DNA of 52,123 bases from Candidatus Niyogibacteria bacterium CG10_big_fil_rev_8_21_14_0_10_42_19 (GCA_002774705.1 PFCN01000033.1:1277-53399); one strand, 5' to 3'. Shown: positions 23,971 through 32,735, numbered from the stretch's first letter. Notes: generated by a model not told the origin, from the sequence alone. Numbers and translations are program-made.

Positions 23971-25055
23971 TATTCCATTGTATCTTGTTCAAAAATTTTT
24001 AACAATTCACGGAGTTTTAGTTCCGCCTCTGTAAAGTTTTTAAAATCCTTAGTAAAAAAATAATTGTCCTCCTGCGCGACTTGCGCGCTTGCGGATGCTT
24101 TTTTTAAAAAAACTTCATCTTGAGAATATACGAGACCCGCTATTCCATTATTTTTTTCCCAAATTAAAAATGACGCGTTACAATAAGGCAAATTTGTGCG
24201 TATTTTTTCGGCGAGTCCCACAAAAAAAACCTTATTTCCCTCTTGTTCGGTCTTCATGTCTTTTTTGGAAAGAAATGTCCACGACACCGAAGATCCGGCA
24301 TTAAAATGCGTTCTTGCGAGAGCTCGCCCTAAAGTGTTGGCAAAATCAATATTTTTATTTTTAGTTAAAATATTCCTTAGTTTTTCTTTTTCCACCCCTT
24401 TCGCTAATAATTGATGCGCACATTTAAAAACCCCTTCGTCGGTCTTTTTTTGGAAATTGTCCGTTTCCAAAACCAACAAACCATATATCAGTGTCGCTAG
24501 GGTTTTGTTGTCCGCAAAAAATGACGGGTTTATAATTTCACATATATTAAAAATTTTTTGGGCAAGAGTGTGGCTATTTTTAGTAAAAAAAATCATTCCT
24601 TTTTTGGGAGGAAGAACAAAATTGGAAGACAGTTCTTCTAAATATTTTTTGTTTTCGGGAGAAAAAAATAAAAAAGCGGCATCAATCTCAAGAGTTTTTT
24701 TTGATATAATTATATCTTCTTTTTTTAATATTTTTTTTGGAGTAATAATAATGGAAAAAAGGTTGTTATTGTCCTCATATTTTATTTCTTCAATTGCGGT
24801 GTTTTTTGGAATCGAAATAATTATTTTTTCGGGGATAGCTCCGGTTTCTTTAAGTTTTCTTACGTCGTCAAAACCACCCAACAAATCATTCTCTCTTTGA
24901 GGGATATCTAAAACTTTCTTATTGGAAGCGCGTAAAATAAAACCGAGTATTTCGCCTGCAAAAAAAACGTCTATGCCGGCCTCTTTTTCTGATGCTATAA
25001 GAAAATTAGTTTTGTTTTTTATTAGATTCTTAAGGGTGTCTTCTACGTTGCTCAT
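23970..25055 (-). CDS. degenerate DHH-family phosphoesterase-like protein
   Basis: A 361-residue protein that I read as a divergent DHH/NrnA-type protein. The ISIPKNTAIEEIKYEDNNNLFSI segment matches a region seen in related Patescibacteria DHH proteins, and LATLIYGLLVLETDNFQKKT followed by a GRALARTHFN stretch matches the second half of the DHH core and its linker. The DHH motif itself, expected near residue 155, is replaced by MIFFTKNS, and the early catalytic Asp motif is also not visible. It is therefore probably not a phosphoesterase any more, and may be a binding or regulatory protein. Translationally coupled to a pilus ATPase. Family assignment is by eye and is moderate. Confidence 0.5.
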   Translation of the reverse strand: MSNVEDTLKNLIKNKTNFLIASEKEAGIDVFFAGEILGFILRASNKKVLDIPQRENDLLGGFDDVRKLKETGAIPEKIIISIPKNTAIEEIKYEDNNNLFSIIITPKKILKKEDIIISKKTLEIDAAFLFFSPENKKYLEELSSNFVLPPKKGMIFFTKNSHTLAQKIFNICEIINPSFFADNKTLATLIYGLLVLETDNFQKKTDEGVFKCAHQLLAKGVEKEKLRNILTKNKNIDFANTLGRALARTHFNAGSSVSWTFLSKKDMKTEQEGNKVFFVGLAEKIRTNLPYCNASFLIWEKNNGIAGLVYSQDEVFLKKASASAQVAQEDNYFFTKDFKNFTEAELKLRELLKIFEQDTME

Positions 25056-25090
25056 CCTTTTCTACTACCATTTTCCCGCGCCCTTGTAAA

Positions 25091-25180
25091 TCCCGTTAGA
25101 AAGTCCCGTTAGAAAGTCCGCGTAATTTGGTCCAAAAAAACTGTTTTTATGAAATACGGATAAAATACTTTCTAACGGGA
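25091..25180. repeat. TCCCGTTAGAAA repeat cluster (direct, direct, inverted)
   Basis: Copies at 25091-25102 and 25104-25115 are direct; the third at 25169-25180 is inverted. Copies two and three, extended to 14 bp each (25104-25117 with 25167-25180), bound a 77-nt unit with a 49-nt interior. Order and size match the locus at 1668-1841. Nearby, ACTGTTTTTAT (25140-25150) and TACGGAT (25155-25161) have reverse complements at 25240-25257 in the same left-to-right order, which is pseudoknot-like rather than nested. The 225-nt gap holds no gene. Confidence 0.75.
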
Positions 25181-25280
25181 TAAATCCCGGCCTACATGAA
25201 AATTTGTATATATTTTTAATAAAAAATTATTTTTTCCAAATAAAAACAGTATCCGTAAAATATTTTATTTTCGTGCGATA

Positions 25281-26378
25281 TTAAATATTTTTCATCGGCA
25301 TCGCGAGATACACGTAACTTGCGTCATAAGGATCTTGGATTAAAACCGGTTTTGAGTCTCCGTTAAATCTCAATAATACGTCTGATGACGATATCATACT
25401 TATTCCGTCCATTATATATGAATAATTAAAAGTTACATTCAATCGCTCTCCCGTGACGTTTGAAGGTATTTGACTGACGTGTTCCCCAATATCGCTGTTT
25501 TTTGAAAATATTTCAAATAAATTGTCTTCGGGGTAAATATTAAATTTTATTTCACGAAGACGTCCCGAAAAAATACTTGCCAACCGAACACCATTAATAA
25601 AATCGGATTTTTTGACCTTAACTTCTGTAGAAAAAGTTGTCGGTATAATCTGTTCATAGTTAGGGAATTTTTCTTCTCGGATCCTGGTTACAAGAGAATA
25701 GTTTTTAGAACTAAAAACGGCCTGATTTTCTCCTATCGATAACACAATAGGATCATTAAAATGCTCTAATATTTTTCCTATCTCAAGCACATGTTTGAAA
25801 GGAAAAAGAATATTAAATCCTTCTTCTCCTTTAAAAGGTATAGTTTTTTCGGCCAGGCGGAAAGAATCGGTCGCGGCCATTTTTATTTTATTTTTTAAAA
25901 CATTAAAAAAGACACTTGATATTTCCGGTTTAATTTCGGAGGAAGACGCCGCCATTACAACACTAGCGATGCTTTTACTTAAATTTTCACAAGGTATTTC
26001 AACCGATCTTATTTTTTTAATCTTCGGAAAACTGGGGAATTCTTCCACCGGGTAACTTTTAAGATTTGTGGAGGTAGTTTGGGTTGTAAAAAAAACATCA
26101 TTATTTTTTGATTCTATTTTTATTTTTTCACCCGTTAATGTAGATATAAGAGACACGCAAGATTTAGCCGGAAGCACGACGGACCCCTCTTCTTTAACAC
26201 TAGCCGGCATCCACGCCTCAAAACCGGTATCAAGATTAGTTGAACTGACATGAATGGTGTTTTTTTTTGTATGTATCAACAACCCCTGTAAAAAAGGAAG
26301 ATGCGCCTCCTTGGACGTGTGTCGCTCGGCTAGCGTGATAATTTTATAAAATTGATCTTTCAGACAAGTTACGTTCAT
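25281..26378 (-). CDS. dnaN: DNA polymerase III beta sliding clamp
   Basis: A 365-residue clamp of normal length with three repeated clamp domains. Typical segments are LPFLQGLLIHTKKNTI, ATDSFRLAEKTIPF in domain 2, VTRIREEKFPNYEQIIP, and the C-terminal DGISMISSSDVLLRFNGDSKPVLIQDP ending with MPMKNI, a variant of the usual MPMRL end. It tethers the replicative polymerase to DNA as a dimer ring. Downstream of dnaA in the same direction, separated by the candidate origin. Confidence 0.96.
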   Translation of the reverse strand: MNVTCLKDQFYKIITLAERHTSKEAHLPFLQGLLIHTKKNTIHVSSTNLDTGFEAWMPASVKEEGSVVLPAKSCVSLISTLTGEKIKIESKNNDVFFTTQTTSTNLKSYPVEEFPSFPKIKKIRSVEIPCENLSKSIASVVMAASSSEIKPEISSVFFNVLKNKIKMAATDSFRLAEKTIPFKGEEGFNILFPFKHVLEIGKILEHFNDPIVLSIGENQAVFSSKNYSLVTRIREEKFPNYEQIIPTTFSTEVKVKKSDFINGVRLASIFSGRLREIKFNIYPEDNLFEIFSKNSDIGEHVSQIPSNVTGERLNVTFNYSYIMDGISMISSSDVLLRFNGDSKPVLIQDPYDASYVYLAMPMKNI

Positions 26379-26660
26379 ATTTGTTTTTTAAAAAATACTT
26401 TTACCGGTCTTTATTTTAATATTAATTATTTTATATATATAAAATTAGTAGTAGTTATAGGGGCTGTTGATATGTGTATATATGTTTTTAACCGTTTGTT
26501 TTTATATTTTTTTATAAAAAATTTTTGCAAAAAAAAGTGGATAGATATACGTGGTAGTGTTAAATCTTTTTTTATAAAAATAGGACATAAGCTTTTATCA
26601 GTTGATATGCACAGTCAAGCAAGTTTGTTATACACAATTAATCTCCAAATTTTTCAACAA
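26379..26660. other. candidate replication origin (oriC)
   Basis: A very AT-rich 282-nt gap between dnaN and dnaA. It holds one perfect DnaA box TTATACACA (26628-26636) and two single-mismatch boxes, ATATGCACA (26605-26613) and the reverse-orientation TGTGTATAT (26473-26481). An AT-only run near 26420-26450 could be the unwinding element. Position beside dnaA, with rpmH-rnpA-yidC diverging on the other side, supports an origin here, but the rpmH-dnaA gap (28029-28247) is an alternative or second half. Confidence 0.6.
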
Positions 26661-28028
26661 CTATTCCCCGTTATTATAGAAGCGTGATCTGATCTGGCGT
26701 ATCTCTTCGGTTAATTGCTCGCTTTTTTTTAATTCTTTACAAATTTTATCATAAGAATGAATGGCTGTTGTGTGGTCTCTCCCCCCGAATTTTTGTCCGA
26801 TATAAGGATAAGATCCATTAAAGTCTTCTCTTAATAAAAACATAGCGATTTGTCTCGGTTTGACTATCTCTTTTCTCCGGCTTTTTTCAAAAAGATGTTT
26901 TTCGGGGATGTTATAAAAAGACGCAACTGTCTGGATGATCTGCTGGGCTGTTGCTATTCTTTTTGGTTTGATGTTTTTAGAAAGAAAATTCTTAATTTCC
27001 TCGGTATTTAAAGTTTTATTAAGGAGGTTCGAGCGGGCAATAACCGAATTTAAAGCTCCTTCAAGCTCTCTAATATTGGATTGTATTATCGTTGCGATGT
27101 GGCTTAATATTTCGTCCGATATCGCTAGGTTTTTTTCCGCGGCTTTTGTTTTTAGTATAGCGAAACGCGCTTCATATTCCGGCTCCGATATGTCCGTTAT
27201 CATTCCTCCCTCAAAACGGGAGCGTAAGCGCTCTTCGATGTTCTCTATCGACTTAGGGGGACGGTCAGACGAAAAAACAATCTGCTTATTTTTTTCATAA
27301 AGAGTATTGAACGTGTGGAAAACTTCTTCCTGGGTTTGGATTTTTTTAGCGATAAATTGTATGTCGTCGATAATAAGCAGATCGATTGCCCTATATTTTT
27401 CTTTGAACGAAGCCGTTTCGCTGTTTTGTAGCGCGCTTATAAACTCGTTAGTGAATTTTTCGGATGAAATATATTTTATTTTTAAATTTGGGTCGGACTT
27501 TTTGATCTCATTCCCAATGGATTGTAAAAGATGTGTTTTACCCAACCCAACTCCGCCATATATGAAAAGGGGATTATAAAGAGTGCCCAAGTTTTTGGTT
27601 ACTGCCTTAGACGCGGCATGGGCGAGTTCGTTGAAAGAGCCCACAACAAAATTATCGAAAGTATAACGCGAATTAAGATTTGTTTCGCGGTCCACGACAA
27701 GTTCGGATATTTCTGGTTGTTCCTCCGCGAAGTATTTTTTGTTTTGGGGTTCGTGTAAGGGTTTGGTTGCGTCCGAAGAAAGGCGGGGTATTATTGAAAA
27801 GGCCACGTTTCGAGTTTCCGGGGCATGATTACGAAGCGCTTTCAGAATATATATATGATATTTATGCTCAAGCCACTCTTTAACGAAGGCGTTTGGGACG
27901 CCTACCGTTATTTCCCCCTCCAGCCGGTCGCAGATAGCCGTATTTTTAAACCATGTTATAAAATTTGCTTTCGAAACATCCGATTCTATATCGGTTAGCG
28001 CCTTTCCCCACAGTTCTTCGTTTGTCAT
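26661..28028 (-). CDS. dnaA: chromosomal replication initiator protein DnaA
   Basis: A 455-residue DnaA of normal length: domain I (~1-85), a linker, the AAA+ domain opening with SRYTFDNFVVGSFNELAHAA, Walker A GGVGLGKTHL, Walker B LLIIDDIQFI, sensor and arginine-finger regions (RLRSRFEGG), and the C-terminal DNA-binding helix-turn-helix with signature FGGRDHTTAIHSYDKI. Binds TTATNCACA boxes such as those in the adjacent gaps and opens the origin. Divergent from rpmH. Confidence 0.98.
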   Translation of the reverse strand: MTNEELWGKALTDIESDVSKANFITWFKNTAICDRLEGEITVGVPNAFVKEWLEHKYHIYILKALRNHAPETRNVAFSIIPRLSSDATKPLHEPQNKKYFAEEQPEISELVVDRETNLNSRYTFDNFVVGSFNELAHAASKAVTKNLGTLYNPLFIYGGVGLGKTHLLQSIGNEIKKSDPNLKIKYISSEKFTNEFISALQNSETASFKEKYRAIDLLIIDDIQFIAKKIQTQEEVFHTFNTLYEKNKQIVFSSDRPPKSIENIEERLRSRFEGGMITDISEPEYEARFAILKTKAAEKNLAISDEILSHIATIIQSNIRELEGALNSVIARSNLLNKTLNTEEIKNFLSKNIKPKRIATAQQIIQTVASFYNIPEKHLFEKSRRKEIVKPRQIAMFLLREDFNGSYPYIGQKFGGRDHTTAIHSYDKICKELKKSEQLTEEIRQIRSRFYNNGE

Positions 28029-28247
28029 AGAAAAAATAGGCTTAATTTAAAAAATAAAATATTTAAATTTAAAAAAAAGAATAATTTTATTATACAACTT
28101 TTATAAAGGAGAGTTTTTTAGAAGAAACTATGATAAACATTAATCTTATGTTAACAACGTGTGTATTCCCTGTGAATATTGTAAATGTTCGATTATGTGT
28201 TAGAGTAAAAGAATAAAAGAAATTTTTTATAATTTAGTGAATTTAAT
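28029..28247. promoter_or_regulatory. dnaA-rpmH divergent promoter region with DnaA-box-like sites
   Basis: AT-rich. Contains TGTGAATAT (28171-28179, one mismatch to the reverse DnaA box) and TGTGTATTC (28160-28168, two mismatches). A TATAAT (28228-28233) lies 14 nt before the rpmH ATG. It could take part in origin function or dnaA autoregulation. Confidence 0.5.
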
Positions 28248-28385
28248 ATGCCAAAAAGAACCTATCAACCTAAAAAAAGAAAAAGGAAGAGAAGCCATGG
28301 ATTTATCCAGCGCAAAAGAACGTCGTCCGGGAAACGCGTATTAACCCGTCGCCGAAGAAAAGGAAGAAAGAGGATTACAGTATGA
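28248..28385 (+). CDS. rpmH: large ribosomal subunit protein bL34
   Basis: A 45-residue, very basic protein starting MPKRTYQPKKRKRKRSHGF, which is the bL34 signature, and ending GRKRITV. Length matches the family. It begins the divergent operon opposite dnaA. Its TGA stop overlaps the rnpA ATG (ATGA), the classic rpmH-rnpA coupling. Confidence 0.97.
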   Translation: MPKRTYQPKKRKRKRSHGFIQRKRTSSGKRVLTRRRRKGRKRITV

Positions 28386-28705
28386 CCCTCCCGAAAAAAA
28401 ATAGGATTACTTCAAAAGAAATAAAAGACATTTTTAAAAATGGGAGAAGGCTTGAAAACACCTTTTTATCGTTAATATTCATTAAAAATAAAAGAAAAAC
28501 ATCTCGGCTTACGGTTGTTATCCCATCAAAAATAATTAAAAGTAGCGTGAATAGAAACAAAATAAGAAGAAGATCGAAAGAAACATTCCGAAAAACTTTG
28601 CCTTTGTTTGAGTCTCATTATGATGTTGTGGTTTTGTTTCACAAAAACCCTCCCGCTTCTCAGGAAGACTTTTATGATATACTTAAAAAAGCTTTTAAGC
28701 TTTAA
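28382..28705 (+). CDS. rnpA: ribonuclease P protein component
   Basis: A 107-residue basic protein that supports the RNase P RNA in 5' processing of tRNA precursors. The conserved RNR-type motif is present as NRNKIRRRSKE (57-67), preceded by the LTVVIPSK strand. A little shorter than the E. coli protein but normal for the family. Sits between rpmH and yidD as in most bacteria. The RNase P RNA gene is not in this window. Confidence 0.93.
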   Translation: MTLPKKNRITSKEIKDIFKNGRRLENTFLSLIFIKNKRKTSRLTVVIPSKIIKSSVNRNKIRRRSKETFRKTLPLFESHYDVVVLFHKNPPASQEDFYDILKKAFKL

Positions 28706-28721
28706 AAAGCCACGTAAAACA

Positions 28722-29030
28722 ATGAGGCGCGATCAAAATTTTAAATTTATAAATAATAGTTTTAAAAACATGATTTTTTTATTTTCTCACACCACTTCCC
28801 GCGGGGCGAGGTTTTTTGTTTTAAAGACTATTGATTTTTACCAAACGTTTATTTCAAAAGACCAGGGAATATTTAAAACGAGAACGCGCAGTTGCCGTTT
28901 TTTCCCCTCGTGTTCGGAATATGCCGCCGGAGCTTTTAGGAAATACGGTTTTTTGAAAGCGTTTTTTATGTCTTTAAAAAGAATTATTCGTTGTAATCCT
29001 TTTCAAAAAGGAGGGTTTAATCCTATATGA
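28722..29030 (+). CDS. yidD: membrane protein insertion efficiency factor YidD
   Basis: A 102-residue protein with the YidD core: IDFYQTFISKDQG, then SCRFFPSCSEYAAGAFRKYGFLKAF and the ending RIIRCNPFQKGGFNPI with three conserved Cys. The N-terminus is uncertain: ATG at 28722 gives 102 residues, while ATG at 28770 gives 86 and is closer to the usual family length; neither has a clear ribosome site. Its stop overlaps the yidC start (ATGA). It assists YidC-mediated membrane insertion. Confidence 0.88.
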   Translation: MRRDQNFKFINNSFKNMIFLFSHTTSRGARFFVLKTIDFYQTFISKDQGIFKTRTRSCRFFPSCSEYAAGAFRKYGFLKAFFMSLKRIIRCNPFQKGGFNPI

Positions 29031-29812
29031 GTTTTTTGGTTGATTTTTATAATATAATTTTCTTCAAGCCACTTTTAAATGCGTTGGTTTTTCTTACATC
29101 TGTTGTTCCTTTTCATGACCTTGGGGTAGCTGTTATATTGCTCACGCTTATTGTGCGCACTATTATTTTTCCTTTTACCCATCGTTCGGTCCAGACGCAG
29201 GCAAAAATGCGCGCAATCGAGCCACACCTAAAAAAGATACGCGATGAACATAAAAACAACCAAGCAGAGCTGGCAAAAAAGACGATGGAGCTTTATAAAG
29301 AGCACGGAGTTTCTCCTTTTTCGGGGTGTCTTCTTCTTTTAATTCAGCTTCCGATTTTAATCGCCATGTACCGCTTGTTTATTGAAGATATTTCGGGTGC
29401 GTCAGCTCATCTTTATTCGTTCGTTCATTTTCCGGAATATATAAGATATTCTTTTTTCGGTTTGGTTGATATGACCAAACCCAACATAGTGTTGGCGGTG
29501 ATTGTAGGATTATCCCAATATATTCAAATGAAATTGGTGATGCCTCCAAAAAAAGCGTTCGACAAGAATAAAAAAGAAAGACCTTCTTTTAAAGAAGAAT
29601 TTTCTCAATCAATGGCAACGCAATCGGTATATATATTTCCTTTTCTTATATTTTTTATCTCCATTAGATTTCCGTCAGCCGTCGCTCTTTATTGGACAAC
29701 TTCGAATGTTTTTGCTACTGTACATGAAGGAATTGTAAGAAAAAAAGCTAAAAAATATGAACGAGAAAATGAAAGAAGAGATCCAGGCGCTGATAAAAAC
29801 ATTGATCGATAA
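29027..29812 (+). CDS. yidC: membrane protein insertase YidC (short, OxaI-type)
   Basis: A 261-residue insertase lacking the large periplasmic domain of Gram-negative YidC. The first helix ends at a short loop; the conserved segment begins FHDLGVAVILLTLIVRTIIFPF, where the Arg of the hydrophilic groove is present. A charged cytoplasmic hairpin (HLKKIRDEHKNNQAELAKKTMELYKEHG) is followed by four more helices and a basic tail. It inserts membrane proteins with or without Sec. The jag gene starts inside its last 56 nt. Confidence 0.95.
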   Translation: MSFLVDFYNIIFFKPLLNALVFLTSVVPFHDLGVAVILLTLIVRTIIFPFTHRSVQTQAKMRAIEPHLKKIRDEHKNNQAELAKKTMELYKEHGVSPFSGCLLLLIQLPILIAMYRLFIEDISGASAHLYSFVHFPEYIRYSFFGLVDMTKPNIVLAVIVGLSQYIQMKLVMPPKKAFDKNKKERPSFKEEFSQSMATQSVYIFPFLIFFISIRFPSAVALYWTTSNVFATVHEGIVRKKAKKYERENERRDPGADKNIDR

Positions 29813-30215
29813 AATGGGTGTTTTGGCATCCGTAGATATCAATGAAATTTTTGATACAACCCAATTCGTTATAAAAAGCAAAGACGCCGGGATTTTAATA
29901 GGAATAAACGGTGCAAATTTAAAAGCTTTTAATCATGTGGTTCGTAGAATGTCCGAAAAAATATCGGGGTCCGAAAAAGGGGCAAGGTTTTCGGTTGATG
30001 TAAATGACTATCAAAAACAAAGGATTGACTCGCTCCATGAATTGGCTAAGATGTCCGCGCAGAGAGTGAGGTATTTTAAAAAAGACGTCGAAATGGAGTC
30101 TATGAATGCTTTTGACCGGAGGATTATTCATAGCGCTCTTGCGGAATATCCGGATATTGTTACCGAAAGCACCGGCGAGGGGATGAATAGGAGGGTGGTG
30201 ATTAAACCCTTGTAA
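29757..30215 (+). CDS. KH-R3H domain RNA-binding protein (Jag/KhpB-like)
   Basis: A 152-residue protein with a KH domain (GILIGINGANLKAFNHVVRRM holds the GxxG loop) and a C-terminal R3H motif (DRRIIHSALAEYPDIVTESTGEG). It lacks the N-terminal Jag-N domain of the Firmicutes protein. In other bacteria the family binds RNA and affects cell elongation. It overlaps yidC by 56 nt, an unusually long overlap for this operon, so it is translated from the same message. A terminator follows. Confidence 0.9.
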   Translation: MNEKMKEEIQALIKTLIDKMGVLASVDINEIFDTTQFVIKSKDAGILIGINGANLKAFNHVVRRMSEKISGSEKGARFSVDVNDYQKQRIDSLHELAKMSAQRVRYFKKDVEMESMNAFDRRIIHSALAEYPDIVTESTGEGMNRRVVIKPL

Positions 30216-30230
30216 AAAATAAATTAATAC

Positions 30231-30258
30231 AAAAAACCGAGATTGCGCCGGTTTTTTT
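30231..30258 (+). terminator. terminator of the rpmH-jag operon
   Basis: AAAAAACCG (30231-30239) pairs with CGGTTTTTTT (30249-30258), with a long T run following, 15 nt after the jag stop. Confidence 0.85.
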
Positions 30259-30329
30259 ATTTTTATTTTTAGCGGAGAATTATAATTTTTAAATTTTAGT
30301 TATAGGAGTTTGTGTGGGATTTTAAACAT

Positions 30330-31418
30330 CTAAACCGCTCTCAAAGCAAGGCCTATTGCTGAGGCGTATTTTAGTGAATTTTTGAAAAGTATCGGCGGGA
30401 TGAAGTCGTCAAACGAAGCTACGTTTGTCCAGACATTTACGTATTCAACGTCGATATTAAGAGTGTGCGAAAGATAGTCATTAAGTCCGTACATATTAGT
30501 TTCACCGCCACAAAGAAGTATTTTTTTTATTTTACGGGATGGGGCGAAATGGACATGTACCGCGTGGGTTTCCCAAAAATCTATAAGCTTTGAAAGCTCA
30601 TCTCTTAAAGCCGAGACGATCGGCAGGACTATTTCATACATTTTTTCATCGGGGGAGGAGGCCAGCAGGCTTGCCCTTTCTTTTTTTATTCGCTCGGCTT
30701 CAAGAATAGATACGCCAAAAGCCTTTGATATTGCTTTGTCTATATTTTTTCCGGACACCGAAGTGGTTGAAGCAAAGCGTACTTGTTTTTCGGAAACAAT
30801 TATAAAGCTGGTCCGAGTTCTGCCGAAATCCATTATCAAATACGTGTCGCGGGAGTTTTTTGGTATGCATGCCCGCGCTATCGCGTGCATTTCCAGATCG
30901 AAGCCGACCGGTTCCAGTCCTGCTTTTTGGTACGTTTCATAATACGAAGAAACCAATTTGGACGGGGCCGCGGCTATCATGACATCCAAATGTTGGGGCT
31001 TTAAAGAAGTAGCCGTTTTTTCTATGATCTCGAAATCAAAATTTACCTCACCCGGAGGCAGAGGGATATGTTCCGAAAGCTGGACCTCTAACACCTGTTT
31101 AATGTTCGAGGTCGCCATCATTGGCAATTCCACCGCGCTTAAATACGCTTTTTCTTCCGGAAGAGAGGAAATTATATATCGTATTCCTTGGGGCACGCAG
31201 CTTTCTTTTAAAAAGCCGGCCAGTTCTTCTTGTTTGATTATTTCACCCGATACGATCAGCCCTTCCGGTATAACTTTATTCCCAAAATTACTTATTCGGA
31301 GTCCCTCGGGGGTTCGTATGAGTTTAATAAATTTAAGAGTGCGATCCGAAATATCGAGACCGTATGCGGGCATCTCCAAAAATTTGGGAGGGGGGAATAT
31401 TTTATATAAGAGAGACAT
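30330..31418 (-). CDS. pilM: type IV pilus assembly protein PilM
   Basis: A 362-residue actin-fold protein from the chosen ATG. It has GLDISDRTLKFIKL (phosphate-1 loop), LIMDFGRTRTSFIIVSEKQV (phosphate-2) and ILLCGGETNMYGL (adenosine-binding), the three signatures of PilM. PilM sits under the inner membrane and binds the PilN tail. The ATG at 31418 fits the usual MSLL start; a frame 12 residues longer is possible. It is separated from the last prepilin gene by 278 nt, so it may have its own promoter. No pilN or pilO is seen here. Confidence 0.88.
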   Translation of the reverse strand: MSLLYKIFPPPKFLEMPAYGLDISDRTLKFIKLIRTPEGLRISNFGNKVIPEGLIVSGEIIKQEELAGFLKESCVPQGIRYIISSLPEEKAYLSAVELPMMATSNIKQVLEVQLSEHIPLPPGEVNFDFEIIEKTATSLKPQHLDVMIAAAPSKLVSSYYETYQKAGLEPVGFDLEMHAIARACIPKNSRDTYLIMDFGRTRTSFIIVSEKQVRFASTTSVSGKNIDKAISKAFGVSILEAERIKKERASLLASSPDEKMYEIVLPIVSALRDELSKLIDFWETHAVHVHFAPSRKIKKILLCGGETNMYGLNDYLSHTLNIDVEYVNVWTNVASFDDFIPPILFKNSLKYASAIGLALRAV

Positions 31419-31696
31419 TATATATATAATACCACACAAAACAACGCGCTTCATCTTTAGAGTGGATTAGAATGTTTATAATATTGTACGAGTTTAATTT
31501 AAAATTAGAAAATCAAAATGGAAAATAATCCCTATTTTATTAAGAACTCTTAATTTTATAGTCTTACTATGTCTGGACAAGATCGGAATAATGTAAATTT
31601 TCCATCGGAAACGAAACAGTCTTTGGTTAAAAAATATAAAAAAACATTCAACATTTTAAATTATTATTTTAATTTTTGATATCCGCGCTTTAATTT

Positions 31697-32203
31697 TTAA
31701 TAACTTCCCCTTAACACCGCGGTTCCGCTGAAATCCCCGGAATAAGTATATTTGCCGTTGGTTTTTTCGGCTGTAAATTCAATCTTAGCGCCCTGTGAGG
31801 TTGAAGAAGCGGTTATTTTATAAAAAACGAGATTCGTGATCTTTATTCCGGAGGTGAGCGTCCTTTCTTGTCCGCCCCCTTCTTTGATAATAAGATCCGG
31901 CCCGCGGACAAAAAATTCTAGGGTTTGGGGGGTGTCGTCGCTTGAGCTTATCACTGTATTTAATTTAAGCGTTCCCGGACTCGTTCCTAGAACGCTGCCG
32001 TCTTCTACGATCTCGGAGGCGAGCCTCACTTCACGCATCATGCGCTCCATGGCGGATCTTCCTTGGTTTGATACTTCTTTTGATATGCGAGCGCGGACAA
32101 AAGAAGAGCTCAAAAGAATAGATGAGTTCGTGACAACGGCGAGCATCATTGTGAGTATCGTGATATAGATTATTATTTCAAGCAACGAAAAACCCTTCGT
32201 CAT
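31697..32203 (-). CDS. prepilin-like protein (PilW/GspJ type)
   Basis: A 168-residue prepilin with a class III signal: a short basic leader MTKG, cleavage after Gly4, Phe next and Glu at +5 (FSLLEIIIYITILTMMLAVV), then a C-terminal beta-rich part. The MERMMREVRLASEIVEDGS stretch after the helix is typical of PilW/GspJ-type minor pilins, which form the tip or priming complex. Last of three consecutive prepilin genes; 4-nt gap to the preceding one. Confidence 0.82.
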   Translation of the reverse strand: MTKGFSLLEIIIYITILTMMLAVVTNSSILLSSSFVRARISKEVSNQGRSAMERMMREVRLASEIVEDGSVLGTSPGTLKLNTVISSSDDTPQTLEFFVRGPDLIIKEGGGQERTLTSGIKITNLVFYKITASSTSQGAKIEFTAEKTNGKYTYSGDFSGTAVLRGSY

Positions 32204-32207
32204 ATTA

Positions 32208-32735
32208 TTAATTTTCGAACAAGTTGGTTAGATATGTGGAGGCCGATTTGACGGTATTTGTTTGGCGGTTGGAAAACCACGTTGCCGTAACGGTTATTTT
32301 TTTTGTCCCGGGGTCTATTGATTTTTCGTCCGGTGAAGTTGATGCCACAATATTTAAGTCCGACTTTTTCCGATAAACATCTTCAAACGTAATAATTCTT
32401 TCAAAGCGGTCATCAATAAGTCCGGGGTTTTCGGTTATTAGCGCCCACTTGTTAGTACTCGTAGAAAAAGAGGGATAGTAGATAGTCCCCTGGACAACGG
32501 TATTAATATTCTTTTGCCAACTTTCATCTCTAAGAGAACGCACCACCTCAAAACCCTCGGTTATTAAAAATTGAGCGCGACTGTTCACGGAGGACTCTCC
32601 TATTATTTTGAAAGCGATCTGCGCGGTTCTTATGAGCGTAAAAAAAGCTAAGGAAATAATACCCAAAGCAAGCACGATCTCGATAAGTCCGAATCCTTTT
32701 TTATTCTTTAAGTTGTGAGAGGCTGTTTTTTTCAT
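32208..32735 (-). CDS. prepilin-like protein (PilV/GspI type)
   Basis: A 175-residue prepilin. A longer positively charged leader (MKKTASHNLKNKKG) precedes the cleavage glycine and the helix FGLIEIVLALGIISLAF with Glu at +5. The VNSRAQFLITEGFEVVRSLRDESW segment is common in PilV/GspI-type minor pilins. The ATG overlaps the upstream gene by 4 nt. The C-terminal half is beta-rich, ending in a strand, SASTYLTNLFEN. Confidence 0.82.
   Translation of the reverse strand: MKKTASHNLKNKKGFGLIEIVLALGIISLAFFTLIRTAQIAFKIIGESSVNSRAQFLITEGFEVVRSLRDESWQKNINTVVQGTIYYPSFSTSTNKWALITENPGLIDDRFERIITFEDVYRKKSDLNIVASTSPDEKSIDPGTKKITVTATWFSNRQTNTVKSASTYLTNLFEN

Noticed and set aside
31569..31679. 36-codon plus-strand frame starting MSGQDRNN in the pilM-prepilin gap
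   Set aside because: No ribosome site and an AT-driven Lys/Asn/Phe-rich end; could be chance in AT-rich DNA, so not listed as a gene.
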